Source: Nocardia flavorosea (lineage in GTDB: Bacteria; Actinomycetota; Actinomycetes; Mycobacteriales; Mycobacteriaceae). From it: a stretch of 64,000 nucleotides of DNA. The translations under genes were made by a program, and so were the position numbers. Shown piece by piece: positions 18,451 through 25,993 of the stretch. Within the stretch, counting starts at the first letter, position 1. Each line of letters opens with the position of its first letter. The notes below the pieces were generated by a model that ran no database searches, had not been told where the DNA came from, and saw nothing but the letters and a program-made list of their open reading frames with translations. The stretch is taken from assembly GCF_015477805.1 (NCBI RefSeq), contig NZ_JADLQL010000001.1, forward strand, positions 372,001-436,000, given 5' to 3'.

Positions 18451-19314
18451 ATGCCAGATTCGTCGTTCAGCACGCCGGAGCCCGGCCGCCCCCCGGTCGG
18501 GGCCGATACTTCGCGGGCGGGTATCGCCCGTGTCTACGATGCGAGCCTGGGCGGCAAGGACAATTTCGAGGCCGACCGCCGGGCTCTCGACGCGGTCCTG
18601 GAGATCGCGCCGGGTATGTGCTCGGTCGCGCGCCGGAACCGGGCCTGGCTGCGCCGGGTGCTGCGGTACCTGGCGGGGGTCGTCGGCGTGGAACAATTCC
18701 TGGATGCCGGTGCCGGTCTGCCCACCGTGAGCAATACCCATGAGATCGCCCAGCTGGTGAACCCGTGGGCGCGAGTGGTGTACCTGGACAACGATCCGAT
18801 GGTCAGCGCGCACGGCCGGGTGCTGCTGGAAACCAACGAAGACACCGTCTATCTGCACGGCGATCTCACCGACCCCGCTGTGCTCGCAGGCGATTCGGCG
18901 GTCTGGCGGTATCTGGACCGGGACCGTCCGGTCGCGGTGATCCTGGGCGCTGTACTGCACCACCTGCCGGATGCCGCGGATCCGGCAGGCATCGTGGCCC
19001 GGGTGGTGGATGCGGTGAGTCCGGGGTCGTATGTGGCGATCACGCACTTCTGGGATCCGGGGGTGGATTCGCCGGATCACGCACTCGCGCGCGAGGTGGA
19101 GCGGCGGTTCGTCGAGAAGGGACTGGGTTCGGGCTGGAACCGGAGCCGGGCGGAGATCGAATCCTTTTTCGCGGGACTGGAATTGGTCGAACCGGGCGTG
19201 GTTCAGCTCGACGAATGGTGGCCGTCGGGGCCGGCGCATCCGCCGGCCACCGCCGAGGAGCGTTTGATTCTGGGCGGGGTGGGCCGCAAGGGCGGTCTCA
19301 CAGTGGTGCGGTAG
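18451..19314 (+). CDS. DUF574-type SAM-dependent methyltransferase
   Basis: The 287-residue protein has the hallmark ARVYDASLGGKDNFEADR segment (about 28-45) and the SAM motif FLDAGAGLPTVSNTHEIA (about 89-106), followed by VVYLDNDPMV and LGAVLHHLPD. This large actinobacterial family is annotated as S-adenosylmethionine-dependent methyltransferase; substrates are mostly unknown, and members often accompany XRE/DUF397 regulators. A paralogue lies at 53660-54454. GAGAGAAAAC before ATG 18451 is a weak ribosome site. It appears monocistronic. Confidence 0.88.
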   Translation: MPDSSFSTPEPGRPPVGADTSRAGIARVYDASLGGKDNFEADRRALDAVLEIAPGMCSVARRNRAWLRRVLRYLAGVVGVEQFLDAGAGLPTVSNTHEIAQLVNPWARVVYLDNDPMVSAHGRVLLETNEDTVYLHGDLTDPAVLAGDSAVWRYLDRDRPVAVILGAVLHHLPDAADPAGIVARVVDAVSPGSYVAITHFWDPGVDSPDHALAREVERRFVEKGLGSGWNRSRAEIESFFAGLELVEPGVVQLDEWWPSGPAHPPATAEERLILGGVGRKGGLTVVR

Positions 19315-19750
19315 AGGGCGGCCGGCGTCACACCGCAGCGAATAATTCTATTCTCTTCATAGGAGAATTATCCTAGGCTTGCGCAGGACCGGCCGTCCGG
19401 CGGTATGCGGCCGAGCGCAACGCCGGGACGGCATGACACCCGCCGGAACTGGAGAGATGTGGTGATCTCGTCGAACCGACCGTGGACGGTGGCCGAGGCG
19501 CCCGGACAGTCGGGCCGTAAATCGGGCGGCGGCTGTGGGTGGTGGCCGAGGAACTGACCGGCGTGCAATTCACCGTCCGTACGACACCGGGCGAAACCGC
19601 CGCTGCACATCTCCCGGTTGCTGTGGAGAAAGCGGCCGGCGAAGCAGCAGCGCCCCACCGGCCCCGGTAGCCGGGCCGGTGGGGTCGGGACACATCGGCG
19701 CGGGGGTGCCCCGGCCGCCGGACAGGTGGTCGAACGAGGCGGTGGTGTGC
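19315..19750. other. Intergenic region, 436 bases
   Basis: Convergent spacer between the methyltransferase and thioesterase genes. It holds an AT-rich inverted repeat (19342-19371) that stands out in this GC-rich sequence. Short frames at 19440-19680 have mixed codon use and no recognisable family; they could be decayed coding sequence. Confidence 0.5.
19342..19371. repeat. AT-rich inverted repeat
   Basis: ATAATTCT (19342-19349) pairs with AGAATTAT (19364-19371); an alternative inner pairing TTCTC/GAGAA is nested inside. It starts 28 bases after the methyltransferase stop. It lacks a T run, so it may be a weak terminator or a protein-binding site. Confidence 0.5.
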
Positions 19751-20623
19751 TCACCGGCGGCGGATCAGGCCTTCCTGCAGGGTGGTCGCGCACAAACGCC
19801 CGGAACGGTCGAGGATTTCGCCGTGGGCGAGTCCGCGTCCTCCACCGGCCCATCGGCCGTGCTGGTCGTGCAGGAACCAGTCGTCGACCCGTAGTGGCGC
19901 GTGGAACCAGATCGAGTGGTTGACGGTCGCCACCTGAAGATCGCGGTCGCGCAGTTCTTCGCCGTGCGGGCCGGTGGCCGCCGAGAGCAGCAGCAGATCG
20001 CTCAGATACATAAGGCAGGCCGCCTGCTCGAGCTGGACGTCGGGAACCGGTGTCCGCGTACGTAACCACACCCGCTGCCGGGCCGGGGACACCGCACCTC
20101 GCATGGCCTGCGCGCGGGCCGGCAATTCCGGGAAACGGGCCTCGATGCCGAGTGCTTCGAGGAAGGTCGACGTCCATTTCAAGGCATCGGGGTAGCCGGC
20201 GAAAGCCGCGGCGATATCGGGTAACTCCTCGGGCCCGGGGGCATCGAGAGCGGCCACCTGGTGTTCGAGACCTTCTTCGGTGCGATGGAAGGAGGCGAGC
20301 ATCGTGAAGATCACCCGGTCTTTCTGGACCGCCTCGACCCGCCGGGTGGAGAACGTACCGCCGTCGCGCACCGGTTCCACCACGAATTCGGTGGGGACGG
20401 TGGTGTCACCGGGCAACAGGAAGTAGGTCTGCGCGGAATGGATCGGCCGATCCGCGGGCGCGGTGTAACCGGCGGCCAGCACGGCCTGGCCCGCGACTTC
20501 ACCGCCGTAGCTGCGCCGGGCGGGGCCGTCGTGGGTACGTCCACGGAAGCGGTATTCGCCGACGCGTTCGAGGGCGAGCCGATCGGCCACCGATTCCGCG
20601 CGGCGCACGGTTTCCGGACTCAT
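19751..20623 (-). CDS. Acyl-CoA thioesterase II (TesB family)
   Basis: The 290-residue protein is a double hot-dog thioesterase: FRGRTHDGPARRSYGGEVAGQAVLAA at the start (about 24-49), SFHRTEEG in the middle, and the C-terminal NHSIWFHAPLRVDDWFLHDQ block with the conserved Asp for hydrolysis. It cleaves acyl-CoA to free acid and CoA and may relieve CoA shortage in fatty-acid or branched-chain breakdown. ACTGGAGG eight bases before ATG 20623 fixes the start; the longer frame to 20728 lacks a ribosome site. The gene follows the hydroxyacyl-CoA dehydrogenase at about 300 bases. Confidence 0.9.
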   Translation of the reverse strand: MSPETVRRAESVADRLALERVGEYRFRGRTHDGPARRSYGGEVAGQAVLAAGYTAPADRPIHSAQTYFLLPGDTTVPTEFVVEPVRDGGTFSTRRVEAVQKDRVIFTMLASFHRTEEGLEHQVAALDAPGPEELPDIAAAFAGYPDALKWTSTFLEALGIEARFPELPARAQAMRGAVSPARQRVWLRTRTPVPDVQLEQAACLMYLSDLLLLSAATGPHGEELRDRDLQVATVNHSIWFHAPLRVDDWFLHDQHGRWAGGGRGLAHGEILDRSGRLCATTLQEGLIRRR

Positions 20624-20921
20624 GGCTACCTCCAGTGTGGCGATACGCGGCCATGAGCCGCGGTGTTCGTGTGGGTCGGGATAGCCGGTCGTTCCGGTGT
20701 GGTGCGCGCTCTGCGGACGTACCGCCACAGGCGGACAGGCCGCAGAGCGGAACGCCGCGCGCCGACCGGGGTCGGATCGTCACGCTGCGGAACGTCCCCG
20801 GGACGGTGACCGGGAGCGAGCGCGCCCGGTGCGCGGTCGGAAATTCCGGTTCGCGGCCTTCCCCGGTGTACCCACGGGCGGCGCTGCGGACGGGCCGGCC
20901 GTCCGCAGCGGTGCCGGCGAT

Positions 20922-21683
20922 TCACTTGGGCGCGAACCGCATCCCGGCGTCCAGACGCAGGCACTGGCCGTTGAGCATCGCGTTGTCGACGATGGCACAG
21001 GCCAGCTTCGCGTATTCCTCCGGCCGGCCCATTCGCTTCGGGAAGGCGTTGCCCGCGACCAGCGGCGTCACCATTTCTTCCGGTACCCCGGCGAGGATGC
21101 CGGTATCGAACAGGGAGGGCGCGATGGCCAGCACGCGGACCCCGACCGACCCCAGATCGCGGGCCATGGTCAGCGCCATTCCGGCGATACCGGCCTTGGC
21201 CGCGGTATAGGCGACCTGCCCGATCTGTCCTTCGAACGCAGCGATGGAGGCCGTGTTGACGATGACACCGCGCTCCCCGTCGGCGTTCGGCTCACCCTGG
21301 CTCATATGCCAGGCCTGCAGACGGTTGAGGTTGAAGGTGGAGATCAGGTTCAGGTTGATGATCTGCTGGAAGGATTCCAGATCGTGCGGTCCGGTTTTGG
21401 ACAGCGTGCGCTTGGCGATGCCGCCGCCGGCGGTGTTGACCGCGATGTCGAGGCCGCCGAGTTGTTCCACCGCTTCGGCGAGTACCGATTCGACACCGGC
21501 GTGATCGGTGACATCGGCTTCGAAGAAGGAACCACCGAGGTCGGCGGCAACCTTGCTGCCCTCACTGGCGGTGCGGTCGACGACGACGACCTTCGCGCCG
21601 CGGGCGGCAAGCAATTCGGCGCTGGCCCGGCCCATTCCGGAGGCGCCTCCGACGACGACTGCACGTGCTCCCTGAATCTCCAT
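20922..21683 (-). CDS. 3-hydroxyacyl-CoA dehydrogenase type II-like SDR
   Basis: The 253-residue SDR has GGASGMGRA (about 12-20), VNTAGGG in the core, Ser in NTASIAAFEGQIGQ and the catalytic YTAAK. Sequence features (IGQVAYTAAKAGI, IAPSLFDTGIL, FPKRMGRPEEYAKL) match the 17-beta-HSD10/type II hydroxyacyl-CoA dehydrogenase group that acts on branched-chain, steroid or short-chain 3-hydroxyacyl-CoA with NAD. GACAGGAAAT precedes the ATG. With the thioesterase downstream this suggests an acyl-CoA breakdown setting. Confidence 0.88.
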   Translation of the reverse strand: MEIQGARAVVVGGASGMGRASAELLAARGAKVVVVDRTASEGSKVAADLGGSFFEADVTDHAGVESVLAEAVEQLGGLDIAVNTAGGGIAKRTLSKTGPHDLESFQQIINLNLISTFNLNRLQAWHMSQGEPNADGERGVIVNTASIAAFEGQIGQVAYTAAKAGIAGMALTMARDLGSVGVRVLAIAPSLFDTGILAGVPEEMVTPLVAGNAFPKRMGRPEEYAKLACAIVDNAMLNGQCLRLDAGMRFAPK

Positions 21684-21811
21684 ATTTCCTGTCTTTCTCG
21701 GTGTACGGCACCGGCCATCGATCGCCGATGGGGCCGGTTACGTTATATCCGCCCGGTGAGTCCGCGCCCAAGTATTTCGCAGAAGTCTCAGTGAAACTGC
21801 TGCTCAACCAT

Positions 21812-22900
21812 TCAGTCGACGGGTGTGCGATCGAGTGGGTACCTGGCCGCAACGCGATCGCGATCGCCGTAGTGGAAACAGATCACCAGATCGTCGGCGA
21901 CCTGGATCAGCAGATCCCGGCCCTCCACGGCGCCGACCCATTCGCTCGGCACCGCGGCCAGCCCGTACCCGGCGCCGAGCAGATTGCCGGTCACCGCGCC
22001 GGTGGAATCGGAATCGCCGGAATGGTTCACCGCCGCCAGCAGCGCACCCCGCACATCGCCGGTGTGCTGCGCGGACAACGCGCAGTAGACGGCCACCGCG
22101 AGACATTCCTCGGCAATCCAGCCCTGGCCGGCCTGTTCGACCCCGGTGGCAGACGCGGGATCGGAAGCGGCCAGAGCCACCGCGCGTTCGAGTGCGGCGA
22201 TCGTTTCCTCCGCGCCGGCGATCGTGCGCAGCCGCGCCACGACCTCCTGTACCGCCGTGGGGAGTTCCACACCCTGGATTGCCTGGTCGACGAGCGCCGC
22301 GAACGCACCGGCGGACAGATAGCCGGTGGGATGGCCGTGGGTGAGCTGGCCGCACCGGGCCGCAAGGTCGAAAGCGGCGCTCGGACCGGCGGCGATCAAC
22401 CCGAACGGCGCCGAGCGCATCACCGTCCCGCAGCCCTTGGAGTGCGAATTCACCGGCCCTTCGGTGCCGAACGCCCGCGGCGGCAGTAATTCGGCGGACT
22501 GCCGGCGCAGCCCGGTCATACACGCGTTGCCCGGTGCCCGGACGGCGTAGAGGAACCGGTGCGCCGCCAGCCATCCGTCGGGTTCGGGTGCCGGCCCCGG
22601 CGACTGCTGCGTCTGCAGCCACCGCAGATAGGCACGGCGCAGCGCCGGAACCGCATCGCTGCCGGCCGGGCAGCGCAACAGGCCCTCGGCAGTGAACAAC
22701 GTCATCTGGGTGTCATCGGTGATCGCGGCCGGCGCCCCCGGCTCGGGTCCGGGCAGGAACCCGGTGACTCCGGGTTCGCCGTACCGGCGCAGGATTTCGG
22801 TCCGGGACAGGAATTCGATCGGCCAGCCGAGAGCATCCCCGACGGCGCCACCCACCAGAGCCCCGCGGACCTTGTCGACGAGTATCTCGTTATCACGCAC
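21812..22900 (-). CDS. ADP-ribosylglycohydrolase (DraG/ARH family)
   Basis: The 362-residue all-helical enzyme has both metal sites of the family: TDDTQMTLF (about 61-69) and HSGDSDSTGAVTGNLLGA near the C-terminus, plus GALVGGAVGDALGWPIEF at the start. It should remove ADP-ribose from protein or small-molecule targets with two Mg or Mn ions. GGAAGGATC upstream of GTG 22900 supports the start. No ADP-ribosyltransferase partner lies nearby, so the target is unknown. Confidence 0.9.
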   Translation of the reverse strand: MRDNEILVDKVRGALVGGAVGDALGWPIEFLSRTEILRRYGEPGVTGFLPGPEPGAPAAITDDTQMTLFTAEGLLRCPAGSDAVPALRRAYLRWLQTQQSPGPAPEPDGWLAAHRFLYAVRAPGNACMTGLRRQSAELLPPRAFGTEGPVNSHSKGCGTVMRSAPFGLIAAGPSAAFDLAARCGQLTHGHPTGYLSAGAFAALVDQAIQGVELPTAVQEVVARLRTIAGAEETIAALERAVALAASDPASATGVEQAGQGWIAEECLAVAVYCALSAQHTGDVRGALLAAVNHSGDSDSTGAVTGNLLGAGYGLAAVPSEWVGAVEGRDLLIQVADDLVICFHYGDRDRVAARYPLDRTPVD

Positions 22901-23223
22901 GATCGCCGATCCTTCCAGTCACGACCGTTGCGGGCCACCGTGTTTCGCTGCGCCGGTCGAACGGTGCGACCGGACGATGCAGCGCCCGCGCCGGGCCGCG
23001 CCGAGTGTGGGGCGCGCTGCCCCGCCTGTCTTCGGCGCCGGTCCGCCGGACCCGCGACTTCGACGGCCGCCCGGCCGATTCCCGGCGCTGCGTTGCACCA
23101 ACCGGTGGGGAGGTTCAACCGGAGCGTGGGCACGGCCGGAGCCGCAGGGCGTCCTGTCCTCCGGAAACCGCTGGACGAGTTCCGGCAGGCGTGGGCGCCC
23201 AGCGCATGCCTCCGGCCTGCGAG
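22901..23223. other. Intergenic region, 323 bases
   Basis: Lies between the MpaB-like gene and the ADP-ribosylglycohydrolase gene, both leftward. It should carry the promoter of the latter, but no clear -35/-10 pair, repeat or small gene was seen. Confidence 0.5.
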
Positions 23224-24450
23224 TCATGCCGTGGCCTGTAGATGATGCGCGGACATCCCCACTTCCGCCGGGCTCGAACCTACGAGCATCTTCTTGAACG
23301 CGGCCTGTTCCCGCAGCCCCCGCTCCTCGGCGTGCTGCCGGGCGGCCGGGCTGATCCGGGTGGCGGCGCTGCGCGCGAGGTTGACCGGTACCCGCAGCAG
23401 CGGATACCACGGCGGCATATAGGGCCACAGGCCGAGTTTGCGCATGGCGCGCGGCCCCAGGTACATGCTGGAGATCGACAGGTGCTGGGCGCGGGCGATC
23501 CGGCCACGCAACCACGGCAGGTTCGGATAGTTCCAGGTGAGCGGATCGTTGGCCATCGGCAACGCGAGTTGACGGGTGGTCTCGTCGGGGTTCGTGATGG
23601 CGGTCATGGTGTGGTACAGAATCCGGACACTGTCGCGGAATCCGGTCGGCAGCCACTCGTCGGCGACACCCATCAGCCGGCCCACATAGCGTGCGAGATG
23701 GGCCGCGGCCTCGCGGTCGGCGCGGGAGGGCACGATCCCCATCACCAGTCCGCCGACGAACGGGGCGATGAGCGCGCCGACCAGGGTTGCGGCCATATCC
23801 GTCTGGTTGATCGGCACACCCCATGCGCGCTGATCCCAGTCGGGCATGGCGCCGACGTGCCGGCGGACGAGCGAGTGCACGAACCGTATGTGCAGGGTGG
23901 AGCGGTAACCGGGCTCGAACTTGCCCATCCCGTTCTGGACATCGAGCGCCCACTGCATCGTCTCGGCGAACCGCTGGGCGGGTCCCTTCTCGAGGGCGCC
24001 GGTGCGCAGCAGGGTCTTGTTGAATCCGGATGCCAGATAGCCGCCGAGGAAGGAGACGTCCCGGGCCAGATACAGCCCGTCGTAGCCGCCGCGGCGCAGG
24101 ACCTGTTCGCCGCGGCGCAACATGTCCTCGTCCAGCCACTCCGGGAGGGTTTCGACGGCGGTGAAGAACTCGCGCAGGGGCTGCGGTGCGTCCGGAACGG
24201 AATCGATACCGCCGGCCACGGCCTGCTCGAACATGGGCCGGGTCGTGGCCATGCCGGTGCCGATCATCCAGTCGACCAGAGTATCCATCGGCTCGTCGCC
24301 GATCAGCAGTGATTCACCCATATCCGCCCAGCGCCGGGCGTCGGGTGCCCCGATGCCCATCAACACGGCGAACGGTTTCAATCCCGGGACTGCCACCGGA
24401 CCGGCGGGATGCCGGGTGGGGATATCGGCACCCGCGTCTACAGAACCCAT
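23224..24450 (-). CDS. MpaB/rubber-oxygenase-family protein (DUF2236)
   Basis: The 408-residue protein has the order of the DUF2236 family that includes fungal MpaB and bacterial latex-clearing proteins: FEQAVAGGIDSVPDAP, TMQWALDVQNGM, RFVHSLVRRHVG, WGVPINQTDMAATLVG and PTGFRDSVRILYHTMTAITNP. Some members are heme oxygenases; whether this one is cannot be decided. It is divergent from a TetR gene, whose product is the natural candidate regulator. A consensus promoter (TTGACA, 17 bases, TACATT) ends six bases before ATG 24450, so the mRNA is probably leaderless. Confidence 0.85.
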   Translation of the reverse strand: MGSVDAGADIPTRHPAGPVAVPGLKPFAVLMGIGAPDARRWADMGESLLIGDEPMDTLVDWMIGTGMATTRPMFEQAVAGGIDSVPDAPQPLREFFTAVETLPEWLDEDMLRRGEQVLRRGGYDGLYLARDVSFLGGYLASGFNKTLLRTGALEKGPAQRFAETMQWALDVQNGMGKFEPGYRSTLHIRFVHSLVRRHVGAMPDWDQRAWGVPINQTDMAATLVGALIAPFVGGLVMGIVPSRADREAAAHLARYVGRLMGVADEWLPTGFRDSVRILYHTMTAITNPDETTRQLALPMANDPLTWNYPNLPWLRGRIARAQHLSISSMYLGPRAMRKLGLWPYMPPWYPLLRVPVNLARSAATRISPAARQHAEERGLREQAAFKKMLVGSSPAEVGMSAHHLQATA

Positions 24451-24456
24451 GAAACG

Positions 24457-24485
24457 AATGTATTGAGTGCGTTACATTGTGTCAA
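24457..24485 (-). promoter_or_regulatory. Promoter of the MpaB-like gene
   Basis: On the minus strand TTGACA (24485-24480) is followed by exactly 17 bases and TACATT (24462-24457), which ends six bases before the ATG. This is the best sigma-70-type promoter in the window. Confidence 0.75.
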
Positions 24486-24518
24486 TGATGGGGCTCGAGC
24501 GCGAGCCGGGACACAATG
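24475..24518. promoter_or_regulatory. Inverted repeat in the mpaB-like/tetR divergent promoter
   Basis: CATTGTGTC (24475-24483) and GACACAATG (24510-24518) are perfect inverted copies and flank a GGCTCG-AGCG-CGAGCC hairpin (24491-24506). The left arm overlaps the -35 of the MpaB-like gene and the right arm the likely -35 of tetR, as expected for an operator of the divergently encoded TetR protein. Confidence 0.6.
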
Positions 24519-24534
24519 AAACGCGGTCTATAAT
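24508..24534 (+). promoter_or_regulatory. Promoter of the TetR gene at 24543
   Basis: A consensus TATAAT (24529-24534) ends eight bases before ATG 24543, suggesting a leaderless mRNA. GGGACA (24508-24513), 15 bases upstream, is a weak -35. Confidence 0.65.
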
Positions 24535-24542
24535 TCCGTCGC

Positions 24543-25193
24543 ATGTTCCGTACCTATGACGAAGTCGACGAGCGGATTCTGGACGCGACCCTCGGGCGGA
24601 TTCTGCAGGTCGGCATCCGGCGGAGCAGCCTGGACGATATCGCCCGCCGCTGTGGGCTCAACCGGGTCACCCTGTATCGCCGGTTCTCCGGTAAGAACGC
24701 GCTGATCGAGGCAGCGCTGTCCCGTGAGATCGCGCGGATACTCGCGGAGGCGACGGCGATCGCGTCCACGACCGAGGGCGTCGATGCCCAGATCGAGGAG
24801 ACGGTTCTCTTCGTTCTCCGGCTGACCCGGACCCATCCGCTGGTCACCCAGTTACTGGCGGTGGCGCCGGAGGAAGCGCTGGGTTTCTACACTGTACGTG
24901 GCGAGGAAATGGTGTCTCAGGGCATCGATTACATCGCCGGTGTGCTGACGGCCGGTCAAGAACAGGGGGTGCTGGCCCGTTACGATCCACGGCCGGTCGC
25001 CGAACTCGTTGCCCGGATGGCGCATTCGCTGATGCTCACTCCGTCCGCGGGCATCGATTTCGACGACGAGCAGTCGGCGCGGGCCTTCATTCGCACCACG
25101 ATCGTGCCGCTGATGAAGTACGGCGTCAGGTCCGGGACCGGCGAGGCCGGTGGCGAGGAGCCGTCCCCGGCCGAACGTGCGGCTGGGGCGTGA
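24543..25193 (+). CDS. TetR/AcrR-family transcriptional regulator
   Basis: The 216-residue protein has a TetR helix-turn-helix at its start (GIRRSSLDDIARRCGLNRVTLYRRFSGKNALIEAAL, about 23-58) and a helical ligand domain. It is divergent from the MpaB-like oxygenase with 92 bases between the starts, which contain an inverted repeat across both promoters; control of that gene and of itself is inferred. No ribosome site is seen, in line with the adjacent TATAAT and a leaderless start. Confidence 0.9.
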   Translation: MFRTYDEVDERILDATLGRILQVGIRRSSLDDIARRCGLNRVTLYRRFSGKNALIEAALSREIARILAEATAIASTTEGVDAQIEETVLFVLRLTRTHPLVTQLLAVAPEEALGFYTVRGEEMVSQGIDYIAGVLTAGQEQGVLARYDPRPVAELVARMAHSLMLTPSAGIDFDDEQSARAFIRTTIVPLMKYGVRSGTGEAGGEEPSPAERAAGA

Positions 25194-25295
25194 CGAAACG
25201 GCCATGATTCACCGCGGGCCCCGCGGCCGCGACCTCCCGGATCGCCGGCCGGGCACCTAGGATCGACAACGACGAGGCCGGACAAGGAGTCAGCC

Positions 25296-25808
25296 GTGGT
25301 GAAGACAACCCGGACCACCGAGGTATCCGACAGCATCGTGGTCGGCATCGACCCGGCTACCGCCTACGACGCGGTGAGCGATGTGACGCAGATGGGCCGG
25401 TGGAGCCCGGAGAACACGGGCGCAGTCGTCGCCGAACCGGGCCGGCCGGCCTACCCGGGAATGACGTTCGTGGGCGCCAATCGGCGCGGGCCGATGCGGT
25501 GGCGTACCGAATGCACTGTGACCGTGGCCGAGCGGCCGCACCGGTTCGCCTTCCGGGTGTGCCGGTGGGGATTGTGGAAACCGCTGCTGCCGGTGGCGGT
25601 GGCGACCTGGGAGTACCGGTTCGACGCAGTCGCCGAGGGAACCCGGATCACCGAGGTCTGGTACGACGACCGCGTCCACTGGCCGGATACGCCCGCTCTG
25701 TGGTTCGACCGGGTGGCCACCGGTAAACGCGGTTTCGCCGAATTCCAGAAGGGCAATATCCGCCGCACGCTGGATCGGTTGAAGTCCGAACTCGAGGCTG
25801 CCGGCTGA
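25296..25808 (+). CDS. SRPBCC (START-like) family protein
   Basis: The 170-residue protein has the polyketide-cyclase/dehydrase fold pattern: SIVVGIDPATAYDAVSDVTQMGRWSPE near the start, a central FRVCRW...WEYRFDAVAEGTRITEVW sheet and a C-terminal long helix. It probably binds a hydrophobic ligand; no enzyme activity can be assigned. AAGGAG six bases before GTG 25296 fixes the start. It follows the TetR gene by 102 bases on the same strand and may be transcribed on its own. Confidence 0.85.
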   Translation: MVKTTRTTEVSDSIVVGIDPATAYDAVSDVTQMGRWSPENTGAVVAEPGRPAYPGMTFVGANRRGPMRWRTECTVTVAERPHRFAFRVCRWGLWKPLLPVAVATWEYRFDAVAEGTRITEVWYDDRVHWPDTPALWFDRVATGKRGFAEFQKGNIRRTLDRLKSELEAAG

Positions 25809-25918
25809 ACGGCCGAAGGGCCGCAACGGGTGTTGGGCAACCGGCCGAGCGGTTCCCCGGCGGCGTGATCCGGCGGCAGTGCGGCCGGTCCACGGCCCCG
25901 GATTTGCCACCAGGCAAG

Positions 25919-25932
25919 TAGAACGTGTTCTA
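25919..25932. promoter_or_regulatory. KstR-type operator
   Basis: TAGAACGTGTTCTA matches at every fixed position the published KstR motif TnnAACnnGTTnnA that controls cholesterol genes in mycobacteria and rhodococci. It overlaps a likely -10 (TAATCT, 25931-25936) and lies 62 bases before the double acyl-CoA dehydrogenase. The kstR gene is not recognised in the window. Confidence 0.7.
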
Positions 25933-25993
25933 ATCTGGATATCCCGCACCGAACCGGGATCGTTGCCCGACACCCACGACCGGAGTGATAGCC

